Below, piece after piece: positions 30,697 through 40,483 of a stretch of 64,000 bases of DNA; within the stretch, counting starts at the first letter, position 1, and each line of letters begins with the position of its first letter. The notes beneath the pieces were generated by a model that searched no databases, was not told where the DNA came from, and saw only the letters and a list, made by a program, of their open reading frames with translations. This stretch comes from Symbiodinium sp. CCMP2592 (taxonomy: Eukaryota > Sar > Dinophyceae > Suessiales > Symbiodiniaceae), in the NCBI GenBank assembly GCA_905221615.1, contig CAJNDT010001319.1:1-64000 (forward strand). The letters run 5' to 3'. The translations under genes were made by a program, and so were the position numbers.

Positions 30697-32730
30697 TTAG
30701 GCGAAGCCTGGAGTTTTTTTTTGGCGTTCATGTTGATGACGCCTGAAGTCTTGCTGCTTGTTCCGTCTGGCGACTGCTTGGTCTTCGCGATCAGCCCGGG
30801 CAGGCAAGCAGAGCTCTTTGCCGGCTGACTTACGCTCCGGCGGTTCATCTTGCAGTTCCGCTCGAACAGCAACATGACTTGTTGGATGCTTTGCTGCCAT
30901 GGATTTTCCGTGCTTCTTGTGTCGCTTGACAGATGTTTGGATTTGGCGGCTGCGTTCGGTTGCTTCTTTTCGCGGATCTTGCGATTTTTGTTGTGGCCGT
31001 TCATGATGGTGGAACTCTGTGTTAGGCTTCCTTGCTGCGATGCTGTGCTGGCCGAGGCGGTCTTTGTGACAGCTGCTGGCTTGGACCTCCGGCAGGATTT
31101 CACTTGCTGTCTTGTCTTGGAATTCTCCGCTTCTTGGTGCGAGCGAGAGTGGCGTGGGTCCAAACCTGTCTCTTCGGTTGCTTTCCTGGTGCGTCTCCAG
31201 TATGGAGCTTATTACGGCTGCTGGGGGTTGGAGGTGCGTAGCTTGCAGCAAGAGTGGCTGTCCGTTGAAGCTGAGGTTTGCATCGGCCTTGGCTTCGAGC
31301 AGTGTTTGCACGGTGGCGTAGTGTCCCTTGGCGGCGGCGAGGGCGACGGCTGTCTGGTGGTCGTGGCCACTTGACATGAAGTCGTGCTTACCTTGCAGGA
31401 TCCAGTGGCACACGTGGGCGTCTGGGTTTGCTTTCATGCTTAGCAGCCAGCGCACGTGGTTGGTCTTGCCTGCATAGGCTGCGCTGCAGAGACTCGCGGC
31501 TATGGCGGACGTTTGTGCAGCTTTGCAGGGGAGATCTCCGGTGATCGTGGCGGTTTGCTCAGTGGTTGCGGCTGCCAGAATTTGTTGCATAAACGTCGGG
31601 TTGGAATGAGCGGCTGCTGCGCAGGCCAAGGTTACGGTGCTGTTTAGCGTGCGAGGGTTTGCCAGGTCGACGTAATCTCTTGGGGTCGGGTGTGCGGCCC
31701 AGCTGTTGGCGTCCCGGAGCATGGGCTCTGGGTCGGCCTGGGCTGTTAGCAACATGGTGATTAGACCCGGTTGCTGAGCGTTGTGCGAGAAGTCCTCGGG
31801 GTGATGTTGACATGCCATGTCCAATGGTGTCAGTCGGTTCGTGGAGCCACGAGGGTTTGCCTGCTGCCTTAGAAGTAGTTGTACGTAGTGGGCTTGTCCC
31901 TGTCTCACGGCCAGGAGGAGCACGTCTTTGTTCTCGGGTCGGTCCAGGGCGGCTTTGGCTTCCAGGATATGTCGCAGGGCAGCTGCTGGCCAGCTTGCTG
32001 TCGGGTTCAGCAGGAGCAGTTCGAGTGCTGACGTCGGCGATGGGTAGTATCTGTTGAAGATGGTGTTTGGGTCGATTGGTCGCCATAGGAGCTTTGCCAG
32101 TTTTTTGGCGTGTCTGTTCCACAGGGCCAGTCTGAAATCCTCTTTTTCTTTTGAGCCCTCGAGCAGGTGCACATACGGCAGGATGACAGCCTGCATGTCT
32201 TTCGTGATTCTGAGGCGTAGTTGGCGTAGATTGCGGTGTGGCAGCCTGCGCGTGTGCTGGAGGACTCTGATTCTTTGCCTGGAAACGTTGCAGTAAGGCT
32301 CCAGGTAGGCGAGCAGGTCTTTCACCCTTCGATGTCGATTTGTTTGAGTTTCGGCGAGATGCTCACCGCTTAGCTTGGTGATTCGCAGGTGTCCTGGCGT
32401 TGGGGCCGTCTGCAGTGTTCGTCGAGCGAACTTTCCCGGCTTCCAGGCGGGGGTCTTGTGACTGGGCGCGATTGCATCCATGGCTTTCTGGTGGTTACGC
32501 ATGGGTATTCGGTATAGGCAGGTGCCTCGTGGCTCTGGACCTGCAACATGCCTGCTGATTGGGTGTCCTGCTGCATGCGCTGGCGCGAGCTCTCGCGCTC
32601 TGTTCTTCTCGCGGAGGTTTTCGCCGTCGAACACGGCGGTTCTTCTAGCATGCGCGCAAGCTGTTTGACGATGTGTGGCTTGTGTCGTGACTGGATAGCT
32701 GGATGGCTGCAGTGCCCAAGGGCTATGCAT
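30697..32730 (-). CDS. Large ankyrin-repeat protein with diverged ubiquitin-like N terminus
   Basis: This is an open frame of 677 residues. The first ATG is at 32730, but in-frame ATGs at 32502 and 32481 are equally possible; the region before residue ~110 has little structure. Around residues 115-185 LRITKLSGEHL opens a diverged ubiquitin-like domain ending MQAVILPYVHLLEG, matching the family layout. Degenerate ankyrin repeats follow (TPLDMACQHH, QTAVALAAAKGHYATVQTLLEAKADANL). The last ~150 residues are basic and low in complexity. No intron is needed. It is the longest member of the ankyrin family in this window. Confidence 0.75.
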   Translation of the reverse strand: MHSPWALQPSSYPVTTQATHRQTACAHARRTAVFDGENLREKNRARELAPAHAAGHPISRHVAGPEPRGTCLYRIPMRNHQKAMDAIAPSHKTPAWKPGKFARRTLQTAPTPGHLRITKLSGEHLAETQTNRHRRVKDLLAYLEPYCNVSRQRIRVLQHTRRLPHRNLRQLRLRITKDMQAVILPYVHLLEGSKEKEDFRLALWNRHAKKLAKLLWRPIDPNTIFNRYYPSPTSALELLLLNPTASWPAAALRHILEAKAALDRPENKDVLLLAVRQGQAHYVQLLLRQQANPRGSTNRLTPLDMACQHHPEDFSHNAQQPGLITMLLTAQADPEPMLRDANSWAAHPTPRDYVDLANPRTLNSTVTLACAAAAHSNPTFMQQILAAATTEQTATITGDLPCKAAQTSAIAASLCSAAYAGKTNHVRWLLSMKANPDAHVCHWILQGKHDFMSSGHDHQTAVALAAAKGHYATVQTLLEAKADANLSFNGQPLLLQATHLQPPAAVISSILETHQESNRRDRFGPTPLSLAPRSGEFQDKTASEILPEVQASSCHKDRLGQHSIAARKPNTEFHHHERPQQKSQDPRKEATERSRQIQTSVKRHKKHGKSMAAKHPTSHVAVRAELQDEPPERKSAGKELCLPARADREDQAVARRNKQQDFRRHQHERQKKTPGFA

Positions 32731-33070
32731 TGCATTTGCGCATGTACGTGGGTGGCTCCGTTGGGCAAGTGTTCCCTTTTTTGGCTTGCGGGTCGGGCGC
32801 TTTTTTCGGCTCCATACTCGAAGCAGTCAAACTTCTGTCGTCTATTATGCGTGCCTTGTCGTTGGTTGACGCGGTTTGTTGTAGACGTAGGGACGTTCTG
32901 TTTGTGCTGTTTTTGTATGCGACGAGCTAGTGAGACTGTACAGCTGCCGCACCTTTTGAGCATGGGCTCTGTCTCGCGAGCTCTCGGTTTGTGTAGTGGC
33001 CGGGGGAGCGACGGTATTTGGGTGGGAGGCTAGACTGCTTTATTGCATACGGTCTTGCGAGAGCTCAGCT

Positions 33071-33478
33071 TCAGTTTTCCACTTGTGTGAATTGTGCCAG
33101 GGTTCTCTCCGTCATGTGGAGTACGCAAGCCAGGGTTTTCTCCAATTGCTGGGCGTAGCTTGCCAGGCAACGATTGTCTTCGCGAAGATGGCGTGTTAGT
33201 GCTCGCAGCCCGGCCGAATGGAAGCACCGGGCCGCTGCCTTACAGGTGCCGCTCAGCTGCAATAGTGATCGGGCATCTTCTGGTCGAGGGGCCTTGAGTG
33301 TTTCCGGGGGTTCTGGACCGAAAGGGGGCCAAGGCGACAGGTGGTGGAGGAGCAAGCCGTCGAACAGGACCGCCTCCTTGGCGTAGATTGCTCTTTCCAT
33401 GCAGTGCCTCGCTTTCTTCTGTGCGGCTTCTTCTTGACTTCGTCGAGGGCTTCGGTTGCTGCGGAGATTTCCTTTCAT
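33071..33478 (-). CDS. Unrecognised small protein, 135 residues
   Basis: The frame is open from ATG 33478. A basic N terminus (MKGNLRSNRSPRRSQ) is followed by a helical body with LLQLSGTCKAAARCFHSAGLRAL. That body is faintly reminiscent of an F-box, and the protein ends in a helix (EKTLACVLHMTERTLAQF). No family was assigned. It lies between two ankyrin genes on the same strand. Confidence 0.5.
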   Translation of the reverse strand: MKGNLRSNRSPRRSQEEAAQKKARHCMERAIYAKEAVLFDGLLLHHLSPWPPFGPEPPETLKAPRPEDARSLLQLSGTCKAAARCFHSAGLRALTRHLREDNRCLASYAQQLEKTLACVLHMTERTLAQFTQVEN

Positions 33479-34133
33479 CGTGTGGCGGATTTTTTTTGTC
33501 GGGAATCAAGGGAATCTACGGATGTTTTTGCTGCATGAGCCGTGAAATGGCTGCTCGTCGGAGACAGCCCGCGTTCGTCCTGTTTACTGTTTCTGGTGGC
33601 AGAATGCATCCTTTCTTGCTGGAGCTACGTTGTTGGCGTGGGTTAGACAGTTCTTGGTTGGTTCCTGCTGCTGTTGCTGCTGGTCTTGCTACTTTCACTT
33701 AGATTCTTTGTCCGAGAACACAGGCATGCTGTGGCGGGATGGGGTGCGGTGTGTGGGTAATGTTTTTGCATATATGCAATCGGTTTTGGTGAGGTTCCTT
33801 TTGTTCTGGTGCCGTTTTGGTGGTGTGGTCCTTGAGCATGGAGATGTTCTTGCAGCCGGATGTCCGCTTTCCTCTAGCCGTTGCTTGGCTGTTACTTGCG
33901 TTCTTTTCTTTAGATGGCGTTGGATGGCCATTGGTGGCTGGCACTTTGGTGCTGCCGCGTGTTCTGGCTTTGCTGTACACTGGCGTGTCACTTGCTGCTT
34001 GCGTGTTTCTGGCTTGCTCGTCTGTCCATACCTGCACAAGTGAATGCTCTGCGCTCTGAGCTGCAGTTTTTTTCCTCGCATTGCCGGTCTCGCTGCTGGT
34101 CTCGAAGCGTTCTACGCAGCGTGGGCGGGACTC
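33479..34133. other. Intergenic stretch, nothing recognised
   Basis: Only short ORFs on both strands are present. None has a recognisable domain or paralogue in the window. Confidence 0.5.
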
Positions 34134-35150
34134 CTACTCGCCTGTGTGACCCACTGGATTTTCCGCGGATGGGCTGCGGCGAGTGGCTGTGGGACTGGCT
34201 GAGCAAAGGCTGCGTTTGATTTGCTGGCGCTGTTGAAAGGTTGGCAGGCGTCGGAGGACATTGATGGGAAGGCGGCCGTGCTCATCTCTGCTTTGCGGGT
34301 TTGCCCCGGCTGCGAGGAGTATTTTGATCCAGGTTAAGCTGCCTTTGCTTGCGGCGCGGTGGAGTAAGCAGTTGGCATTTGTGTGCGGCTGCACTTGCGC
34401 TTTCGCCCGCAGAAGGCATGCTGCTGCTCGGGGTGCCCTGTGCTGGAAGGCCCGTTCTATGGGACCGCGTTGCCAATGATCTTGTTGGTTGATGTTGGCA
34501 CGGTGGCGCAGGAGGAGGTGCACCAGCGGTGCGGAATCCATGGACACCGCAATAAGCAGAGGCGTGTCCGTGGACGACGTTGGTCGGTTTGTGTCTGCGC
34601 GGGCTTCAACGAGGAAGTTGATCATCTGCAGGTTGTAACTTTCGCAGGCTGCCGTCAGAGGACTCATGGCGAAGTGCTTCCCGTCTACATTGGCGTGGGC
34701 CGCGGTGAGTGCCTGGGCGATGTAGGGGTTGTCAAAATTGGTGTAGGCGGCGATGCACAAAGGGCTGCATGGTGCGTAGTTGCTGTCGTGGCTGATTGCG
34801 ATGTTGGGGTCCACTAGCTCTTCTAGCAGGCTGCAGACTTGTCGGTGATTCTCCATCTGAATGGCAAGGGATAGTTCGGGTGCTCCTCCGTCTCGAAAAT
34901 GTCGGACGACTGCCAGTAGTTCGTAGCTGCTGTGTTGGGCAGTGAGGTGTTCGCAGTCGGCCCAGGTCATTTTCGGATTTAGTTCAGCTTGTCCTTCAGC
35001 GAAGTGAATGCTGATGCGGTTGGCGGGCACGTCTAGGCGCATGCCTACGGTGAGCGCCAGGTCGTCAAGGACGATCCCGTCTTTGTGGCTGCGGGCTGAG
35101 GGATCGATGGTGCAGATCACTTGACCGCTGCAGCCGCGGACGTGCAGCAT
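34134..35150 (-). CDS. Ankyrin-repeat protein, group B copy 1
   Basis: This is a single exon of 338 residues. The frame is open to 35243, but the start MLHVRGCSGQ at 35150 is chosen because the paralogue at 62409 starts exactly there (MLRVRSCGGQ) and a spliced-leader relict sits 45 bases upstream. The N-terminal ~75 residues form a strand-turn and helix with VPANRISIHFAEG, which may be a diverged ubiquitin-like domain. Five or six ankyrin repeats follow (CSPLCIAAYTN, SPLTAACES, TPLLIAVSMDSAPLVHLLL, LLHRAASKGS). The end LPTFQQRQQIKRSLC is conserved in the paralogue. No break was seen. Confidence 0.85.
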   Translation of the reverse strand: MLHVRGCSGQVICTIDPSARSHKDGIVLDDLALTVGMRLDVPANRISIHFAEGQAELNPKMTWADCEHLTAQHSSYELLAVVRHFRDGGAPELSLAIQMENHRQVCSLLEELVDPNIAISHDSNYAPCSPLCIAAYTNFDNPYIAQALTAAHANVDGKHFAMSPLTAACESYNLQMINFLVEARADTNRPTSSTDTPLLIAVSMDSAPLVHLLLRHRANINQQDHWQRGPIERAFQHRAPRAAACLLRAKAQVQPHTNANCLLHRAASKGSLTWIKILLAAGANPQSRDEHGRLPINVLRRLPTFQQRQQIKRSLCSASPTATRRSPSAENPVGHTGE

Positions 35151-35194
35151 GATCGGCTGGTGCGTGTCGCTTGGCGGGCTACCAGCAAAGTATT

Positions 35195-35211
35195 TTGAGC
35201 CAGGGCTACAG
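35195..35211 (-). promoter_or_regulatory. Relict spliced-leader sequence upstream of ankyrin group B copy 1
   Basis: On the minus strand this reads CTGTAGCCCTGGCTCAA. The end of the dinoflagellate spliced leader is GTAGCCATTTTGGCTCAAG; the relict keeps GTAGCC and TGGCTCAA with a few bases missing between. It lies 45 bases before the start codon. Such relicts are known where spliced mRNAs were reverse-transcribed and reinserted. Confidence 0.6.
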
Positions 35212-35974
35212 TTATCGGAGTGCAACAGGACGGAGTTTGCCATTGCTTCTTGTGCTGCCGGAAGGGCGGTTTGTATGTATTGTGCATATGCTGGACGGAG
35301 TAAGTAAGTACACCAGCGAGGCTCGGGGGCTTTCTTGTGTGTGGTCTGTTCTTGGGATCAGTGTGCACTATGTGATTTGCCAGTTCCCGCTGCCCCCTTT
35401 TTTGCTGCCGTCAATCTGATTTGCTGTCGCTCGTCGAGGCTAGGTGTAGGCGGCTTTGACAGGTTGAGGTCGAGGTTGAGCCAGGTTGTCGAGCAGGTGA
35501 GCAAATTGGCTTCTTTCGGGTTGAGGACGATATCCTGGCACCTTACTTCAAGAAGCCGCTGGCATTGTTTGCTGGTTGAGGAGCCGATCGGCGAACCAAG
35601 CACCTCGCAGCAGTGGCTGGCATGAAGGAGGGGTGGGTCGGGATGGGGGGGGGGGGGGGGGACGAGCATGCACAAATCTGGCGGTTGCACCTCTTTGCTC
35701 CCAGGACAAGCAGACGTATCGATTCTGGTTGAGGACATGCCTGCTGTCGCGGCTTGGCTATTTAGTTGTGCGTGGGTATGCTTCCGAGCCAGAAAATGTG
35801 CTAGCGGGTTCGATGTTTTTGAGTGCTTCTTGAAGTGGGTTTCTCGGTATGGGAGGCACGTGCAGGGCTCGGCTGGTCTTTTTCGTTGTCGGAGCAGGCC
35901 CATTCAGCAATGGTCGGTGGCATTAGCCGGTGGATGCGACCGTCCAGCTTTCGCTTCGTCTGGGTTCAGTTCAA
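35212..35974. other. Intergenic stretch with a G homopolymer
   Basis: A run of about 15 G lies near 35646-35661. A minus-strand frame (35903-35358) has a plausible segment, VRCQDIVLNPKEANLL, but also compositional Pro runs from the G tract, so it is not called. Confidence 0.45.
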
Positions 35975-36907
35975 TTATACGGGCTCCTGGAGCTCTTCGT
36001 GCGGCTGGTCGACACACGGCTTCGGTCCGGCGAGAAACGCTTCACGCATGGCCTGTTTGCCTGCTTGCACGCATGCGCTGAGGAAGATGTTTTTGGCCGC
36101 TGATGCAGGAATCCCATCTGGGTGACGTGGTTCTGCGGCCAGCGGGTTGCAGCGTGCTGCTAGTAGCGTTAGCACGATGATGGGCTGGTTTGCCCACGCA
36201 GCGAGCGCGAGTGGTCTGCGTCGATTGTTGTTCGGGGCCTCGATATCGGCTCTGGCTTGCAGAAGCATGTGCACGATTTGGACGTTGCTCTTGCGTGCTG
36301 CGGCGGCGAGGGCCGTAGTGCCGGTGTGGTTGCGTGTTTCCAAGTGACACCGGGCCGCGATCAAGAGCTGGACCGCTGTCTGGTCCTGTCGTTGTGCTGC
36401 TCGCAGCAGCAGGCCGTGGTCTTCGTCGGTGTTGGCATTGATTTTGGCTTCCAGCAGGAGCTTTACGTTCTCTAGTTTTCTGCCTCTCGTTGCTGCTTCG
36501 AGGGGCGTGGTGGTGGAGAACAGCGTTGCTTGGACACAGTTCGGATTGAGTGGGTGGCTGAGGAGTTCCTCCAGTTTGGTCGGGGTCTGGCTGCGCGCGG
36601 CTGCGATGAGTCGTGTTGTGTCGTGCTGGTTGGGCGGGCCGTAGTCGAGTTTCACTAGCTGTAAGTCTGTCGGAGCCTTGACTGTGTCCGCGTCGTGGAG
36701 GGGGCCATGTTCTCCGAGTAGTCTTTGCCGAAAGCGTGGCAAGCCCAGTTGGACTTGTAGTTCTCGTTTTATGGTGCTTGCTGCTTTTGGCTCCTCGAGG
36801 ACAATCTCCAGCAGCTGTTCGCCTGCGAGGTTGAAGATGCGCAGCAACTCCTCGCTTTTGCGTTTCTTTGCAGGCTCGGGCGCGCTGGCTGAGGTCCTTC
36901 TGGCCAT
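35975..36907 (-). CDS. Ubiquitin-like/ankyrin-repeat protein
   Basis: This is a single exon of 310 residues from ATG 36907. After a short basic lead, residues ~20-85 form the clearest ubiquitin-like domain in the window: IFNLAGEQLLEIVLEE, then STIKRELQVQLGLPRFRQRLL, which tracks ubiquitin's helix and its GIPPDQQRLI segment, then a last strand LQLVKLDY. Five ankyrin repeats follow (TPLEAATRGRKLENVKLLLEA, TALAAAARKSNVQIVHMLLQA). A C-terminal diglycine is not present, so processing as a ubiquitin precursor is unlikely. A spliced-leader relict lies 22 bases upstream of the ATG. It is intronless and unbroken. Confidence 0.85.
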   Translation of the reverse strand: MARRTSASAPEPAKKRKSEELLRIFNLAGEQLLEIVLEEPKAASTIKRELQVQLGLPRFRQRLLGEHGPLHDADTVKAPTDLQLVKLDYGPPNQHDTTRLIAAARSQTPTKLEELLSHPLNPNCVQATLFSTTTPLEAATRGRKLENVKLLLEAKINANTDEDHGLLLRAAQRQDQTAVQLLIAARCHLETRNHTGTTALAAAARKSNVQIVHMLLQARADIEAPNNNRRRPLALAAWANQPIIVLTLLAARCNPLAAEPRHPDGIPASAAKNIFLSACVQAGKQAMREAFLAGPKPCVDQPHEELQEPV

Positions 36908-36929
36908 CGCGTGCAAGCCGTTGATCGTA

Positions 36930-36945
36930 CTTGAGCCAGGGCTAG
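36930..36945 (-). promoter_or_regulatory. Relict spliced-leader sequence upstream of ubiquitin-like/ankyrin gene
   Basis: The minus strand reads CTAGCCCTGGCTCAAG, keeping TAGCC and TGGCTCAAG of the leader with a 3-base shortening between. It lies 22 bases before the ATG at 36907. It shares the AGCCCTGGCTCAA form with the relict at 35195-35211. Confidence 0.65.
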
Positions 36946-37101
36946 GCTTGGCTGGGAAGTTCGCTGAGAGTTATAGGGGGGGTCGTGTGCTCGATTCATG
37001 CGTATGTGGCTAGTCTTGACTTTGCATGTGTCGCCGCACGTGTGTTTCCGCGTCACTTCTTTTTTGACTGATTTTCGTGGCGGGCGAGCGGGGGGCCTTC
37101 T

Positions 37102-38271
37102 TCAACGGTGTCTCACGTGGTCTTGCTTGTCCCGTGCCTTGACTGCTTCGTCGATGAGCTTCGTGGTTTCGTTGTCCATGACTCCGACCTGCTGTATCCA
37201 AGGTTCGTGGCCGTTGTCGGGATGCGTCCCCACGATGTACATTTCTGCGATGACTTTGTGGTAATGGTGTTGGAGAATCCATCGATAGACGTTGAGCTGT
37301 AGGTGGTAGTGGCAGAGGGTGCTGTCTCCCAGGTGTGCCAGGGGCGGTTTCATGAAGCGGTTGAAATGCTCTCCGCGGCTTGATATTCTGCTGCTTCGCT
37401 TCCAGTCCACGAGCACTAGGCTGCCGCTGGCTTGCTGGATGACGAAGTCGATGCTACCGGCTACGTCGATGTCCTCGGCGTAGACTTTCCATTCGGTTCT
37501 GTAGGCCGTGCCTTCGTGCAGTTTCCCTAGGAATCGGAAGAGCAGGGCGATCTCTGAGGTCATTTCTCGCACGGACCCTCCGTTCAGCAGGCACTCGAAT
37601 TGAGCGTGCATCCAGGTTCCTTCTCGGGCCGCGTTGTCACGGGCGGCTTCCCACTTCTGTTTTATCTCGCTGCTCGACATCGCGAAGCTACGCAGTGTGG
37701 TGACCTCCTGCGGGCTTGCTTGCTGCGCTGCCGTCCGTATCTGTTGGCACAGCTCTTCTTCGTTGCGGTGGTTTTCCTGAAACATGGCCAGGATGTGGGG
37801 GCCCCTGGGCAGTCGGTTGATTGCTTCCATGATGTCTGGCTCGATGTTTTTTTTGAGGTACCCGGGCCGAGGCCAGTGATCTCCTTCGGACATGCGTTTG
37901 AGCGTTTCCTCTGGGTCGAACTCTGCGGCGTACCTGTGGATCAGTTGGGTCACCGATTCCCTCACTCGGGTGTCTTTCCAGAAGTAGGTGTGTGTCGCGT
38001 GGTCGAAGAGCAGGTGCTTGTCTTGATCGTGAAGGTTGACGTGCTGCAGTCTGTCGTTGACAAAATGTTCTGGTAGACTGGCGGGCAGAGGCTTGTGGTC
38101 GCGCGGTGGAAAGTCTGTCGGTAGTTCAGGGCTTCTGGTCAAGCTCAGCGGCAGCAGGTGATCGAGGCCTTCGCTGTACAGGGTGATCTTGTTTTCCTCG
38201 TCATTGAGGTCTGCTTGCTGGTCTTTCGTGAAGGTTTCTGCCTGGCTGTGGCATCGGACGTGTGGATCCAT
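37102..38271 (-). CDS. PD-(D/E)XK nuclease, RecB/Cas4-like exonuclease family
   Basis: The protein has 389 residues from ATG 38271. The frame is open further upstream to 38541, but that part is low in complexity. The lead-in FDHATHTYFWKD-x5-SVTQLI is typical of the phage and viral-type members of this nuclease family. The core shows GTWMH (His222), E260, D275 in GSIDFV, the D289-W-K291 pair and QLNVY (Q325 to Y329), i.e. the full H-E-D-DxK-QxxxY set expected for metal-dependent cleavage. It is intronless and intact. The neighbours give no operon context; it could be a host repair enzyme or a passenger or former component of a mobile element. The family call rests on motifs. Confidence 0.8.
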   Translation of the reverse strand: MDPHVRCHSQAETFTKDQQADLNDEENKITLYSEGLDHLLPLSLTRSPELPTDFPPRDHKPLPASLPEHFVNDRLQHVNLHDQDKHLLFDHATHTYFWKDTRVRESVTQLIHRYAAEFDPEETLKRMSEGDHWPRPGYLKKNIEPDIMEAINRLPRGPHILAMFQENHRNEEELCQQIRTAAQQASPQEVTTLRSFAMSSSEIKQKWEAARDNAAREGTWMHAQFECLLNGGSVREMTSEIALLFRFLGKLHEGTAYRTEWKVYAEDIDVAGSIDFVIQQASGSLVLVDWKRSSRISSRGEHFNRFMKPPLAHLGDSTLCHYHLQLNVYRWILQHHYHKVIAEMYIVGTHPDNGHEPWIQQVGVMDNETTKLIDEAVKARDKQDHVRHR

Positions 38272-38700
38272 GGAAGCTGCGGGGACATGGCGAGCAGAGT
38301 GTGGTGCAGGTGGGGTGTTCACTTGTTGTACTTCCTGTTGCTTGGATGGGTTTGCAGTGTACCTGGTTTTTATGCGGAGATGTTTGTGGGATCTCGCTTG
38401 TGTTGCTTCTTTAACGCTGTGTGGGTTGTTGCTTCGTTGATGCATTCCACTATGATTATAGATTGTCTTTACTGTTATACCTGTCAGGGCTTTTAGGTGC
38501 TTCTTCTGGGGTGCCACTGTTTTCGCCCTTCTGCTCTTCACGTGCTGCGGTCCGCGGCTGCGTGTTGCCGCTTGGCATGGTGCTTGCAGGCTCGGCTACT
38601 TTTGACATCAGCACTGCCAGCGGGCTTTCTTTTTTGGTCTGCTCGCACTTTTGATCAGTCGGTCTTTGTGGGTGGAACCTCTGGTTGTCGCCGTCGGTGT
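38272..38700. other. Intergenic stretch, nothing recognised
   Basis: The minus strand stays open in the nuclease frame to 38541 without recognisable content. No spliced-leader relict was seen here. Confidence 0.45.
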
Positions 38701-39260
38701 TTCTTGTCGAGGATCTGCTGTGCGCTGTGGAGCTGGTGCGTTGGCTGTGTGGACGTGTCCACGAGTCGTGCCTCGGTTGTTCTTTTTTGGCTAGGATCGT
38801 CCTTTTCGTGGCGTGTGTTAGTTGCCGGCTCCACAGACTGCAATAGTGGCTCGGCTTGCGGGCAGTATGGTCTCTCGGGCTCGTAGGCTTGTGGACTTGT
38901 CAGTACCCATGCATAGAGGATGTGGTAGGGAATGGTGTCCCGGTCGACTTGATGCTTGTGCAGGTATTCTGCTCGAGGTAGGAAGCGCTCGCGGTCCTGC
39001 TAGCGTTAGCCGTCCGCGAAGGGCCGCCATTGTTCATCTGTCTAGATGTCCACAAGGAAGCCGCCTACGAAGGTGATTTCTCCCCCTAGGAAGCTGGCTT
39101 TGCTGACGGCTAGCACGAAGCGCTCTCGCTTCTTTAAGCTGGTGCGTCGAAGCTCCCATGTTTTGTCGTTTTCGAGGATGCGACTGATCCAGGTCAGTTT
39201 TATCACGAGTGCTTGGGTTGGCTCGGTTGGCTCTGATCCATGGCTAGGTTGCGAACGAGT
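38700..39260 (-). pseudogene. ASCH-domain gene interrupted by three in-frame stops
   Basis: A minus-strand frame contains QALVIKLTWISRILENDKTW followed by ELR and GGEITFVGGF, the N-terminal half of an ASCH domain. After GGFLVDI the frame meets TAG (39044-39042), TAA (39008-39006) and TAG (39002-39000). It then continues without a shift into FLPRAEYLHKHQ and YHILYAWVLTSPQAYEPE, which is the expected C-terminal half. No clear ATG opens the frame. ASCH domains bind RNA or modified nucleotides. A 57-base in-frame intron (GT at the GTGGACATC codons, AG at CTAGCAG) could also remove all three stops, so the pseudogene call is not final. Confidence 0.55.
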
Positions 39261-39573
39261 TAGGTTTGCTGGTTGCTTGAGCCTGCTTTGTAGGTGGTTG
39301 GTGTAGTGGTCCGGTGGCACAGGGGCCGGTGAGAGAGTGTTGGACAGTGAGACGACGTTGTTTCGCGGCTGTAAGCTGTGGGGGTACAAGGTTCGAGCCT
39401 GGATCGGCCGGGGCAGTGGTTGTGTTGTTGTAGGAAGCTTATGTTACATCTCGTACATGCATGAGTCTCGCTGCAGCATGCACGCCTTTTTCGCTGCTTT
39501 GATTTTGCGTGTCTGCAGCCTCGTGGGCATCGTGTGGAGGATCCGAGGCCGTGCGGCTGTTCCTGGGGCTTTC

Positions 39574-40167
39574 CTATAGTCTGTGGAAACGAATGCTTGG
39601 CCTCGGTGCGGGGGAAGTGTTCTGCTCCCAGTGTAGGAGGATGGGGACGTAGCACGGGATGCTGCAGGTCGGCGTTGGGTGGCTCTGCGAGGTCCGCGGT
39701 CGTGGCCCCTGTGCACCGTCGTTGGTGTCTGGGGTGGTTGACATTATTGGAGGTTGCCACTGGTACACGAGCTCGAACCAGGCTCGACACGGGAAGCGGT
39801 GGTAGCGACAGCGTTCTTTGAGGGTGTCTTGCCACCACTTCAGCTGTTCGGGTTGGAGCTCTTGGTGCATGACTGCTTGGACGAACTGCTGCACTTCTTC
39901 TTCGAGTGTGCAGGTGTAATCGTAGCCGTGCTGTTGGTGTTCGTGTGGACGACCTGCAGCAGAACGGCGGCAGTGATTGCTTGGTTTTTTTTTCCGAGTT
40001 TGGCGTCTGGGGTTAGTGCAAAGGTTCCGAGGCCGGGGCTCCACTCTGCCGTGGTTTCCGTCTCGAGGTGAGGCATCGGCGTGGTTCGGCTTGTGAAACT
40101 TTTGGGGGCTGCGGCAGCAGAGTTCCTGAGGTGCATGTTGGACATCCGTTGCTACTCGTTGACGCAT
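39574..40167 (-). CDS. Unrecognised basic protein with a Trp-rich helical box, 197 residues
   Basis: The frame is open from ATG 40167, though the first ~80 residues are low in complexity and the true start may be later. The centre has LEEEVQQFVQAVMHQELQ, then LKWWQDTL and CRAWFELVYQW. A similar LExELQQ-x-IQA and WWQ arrangement occurs in the protein at 42135-42683, suggesting a small family. Function is unknown. Confidence 0.45.
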   Translation of the reverse strand: MRQRVATDVQHAPQELCCRSPQKFHKPNHADASPRDGNHGRVEPRPRNLCTNPRRQTRKKKPSNHCRRSAAGRPHEHQQHGYDYTCTLEEEVQQFVQAVMHQELQPEQLKWWQDTLKERCRYHRFPCRAWFELVYQWQPPIMSTTPDTNDGAQGPRPRTSQSHPTPTCSIPCYVPILLHWEQNTSPAPRPSIRFHRL

Positions 40168-40450
40168 GCTCTGTGCTGAGATTCTGGCTGCCGAAGGCTT
40201 GCTTCCATGTTGTTGGAGCGAGTCTTTTGGCTTGTCGCACGAGCTCCAGCCGGCGAAGGTCCTGTGTCGCGGTTGGCGTGGTGCTCCTGTCGGACCAGTA
40301 CATTTTTCGTTGTTGGCTTGGTGCTTCTTTCGGTCTTCCTGTTTTCTGGTGGTTCGTGTTGTTTTTGGTCGGCCCTGCTGCCATGTCCTCTGGGTGTTGA
40401 GGGACGGGAGTGTCGACGATCATGGCAAGCGCAGCGACAGAAAGGAGAGA

Positions 40451-40483
<33 letters not shown>

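Noticed and set aside
35358-35903. 181-codon minus-strand ORF upstream of the ubiquitin-like/ankyrin gene's end
   Set aside because: It crosses a G homopolymer that yields a Pro run, and only a short segment looks protein-like; it was left uncalled.
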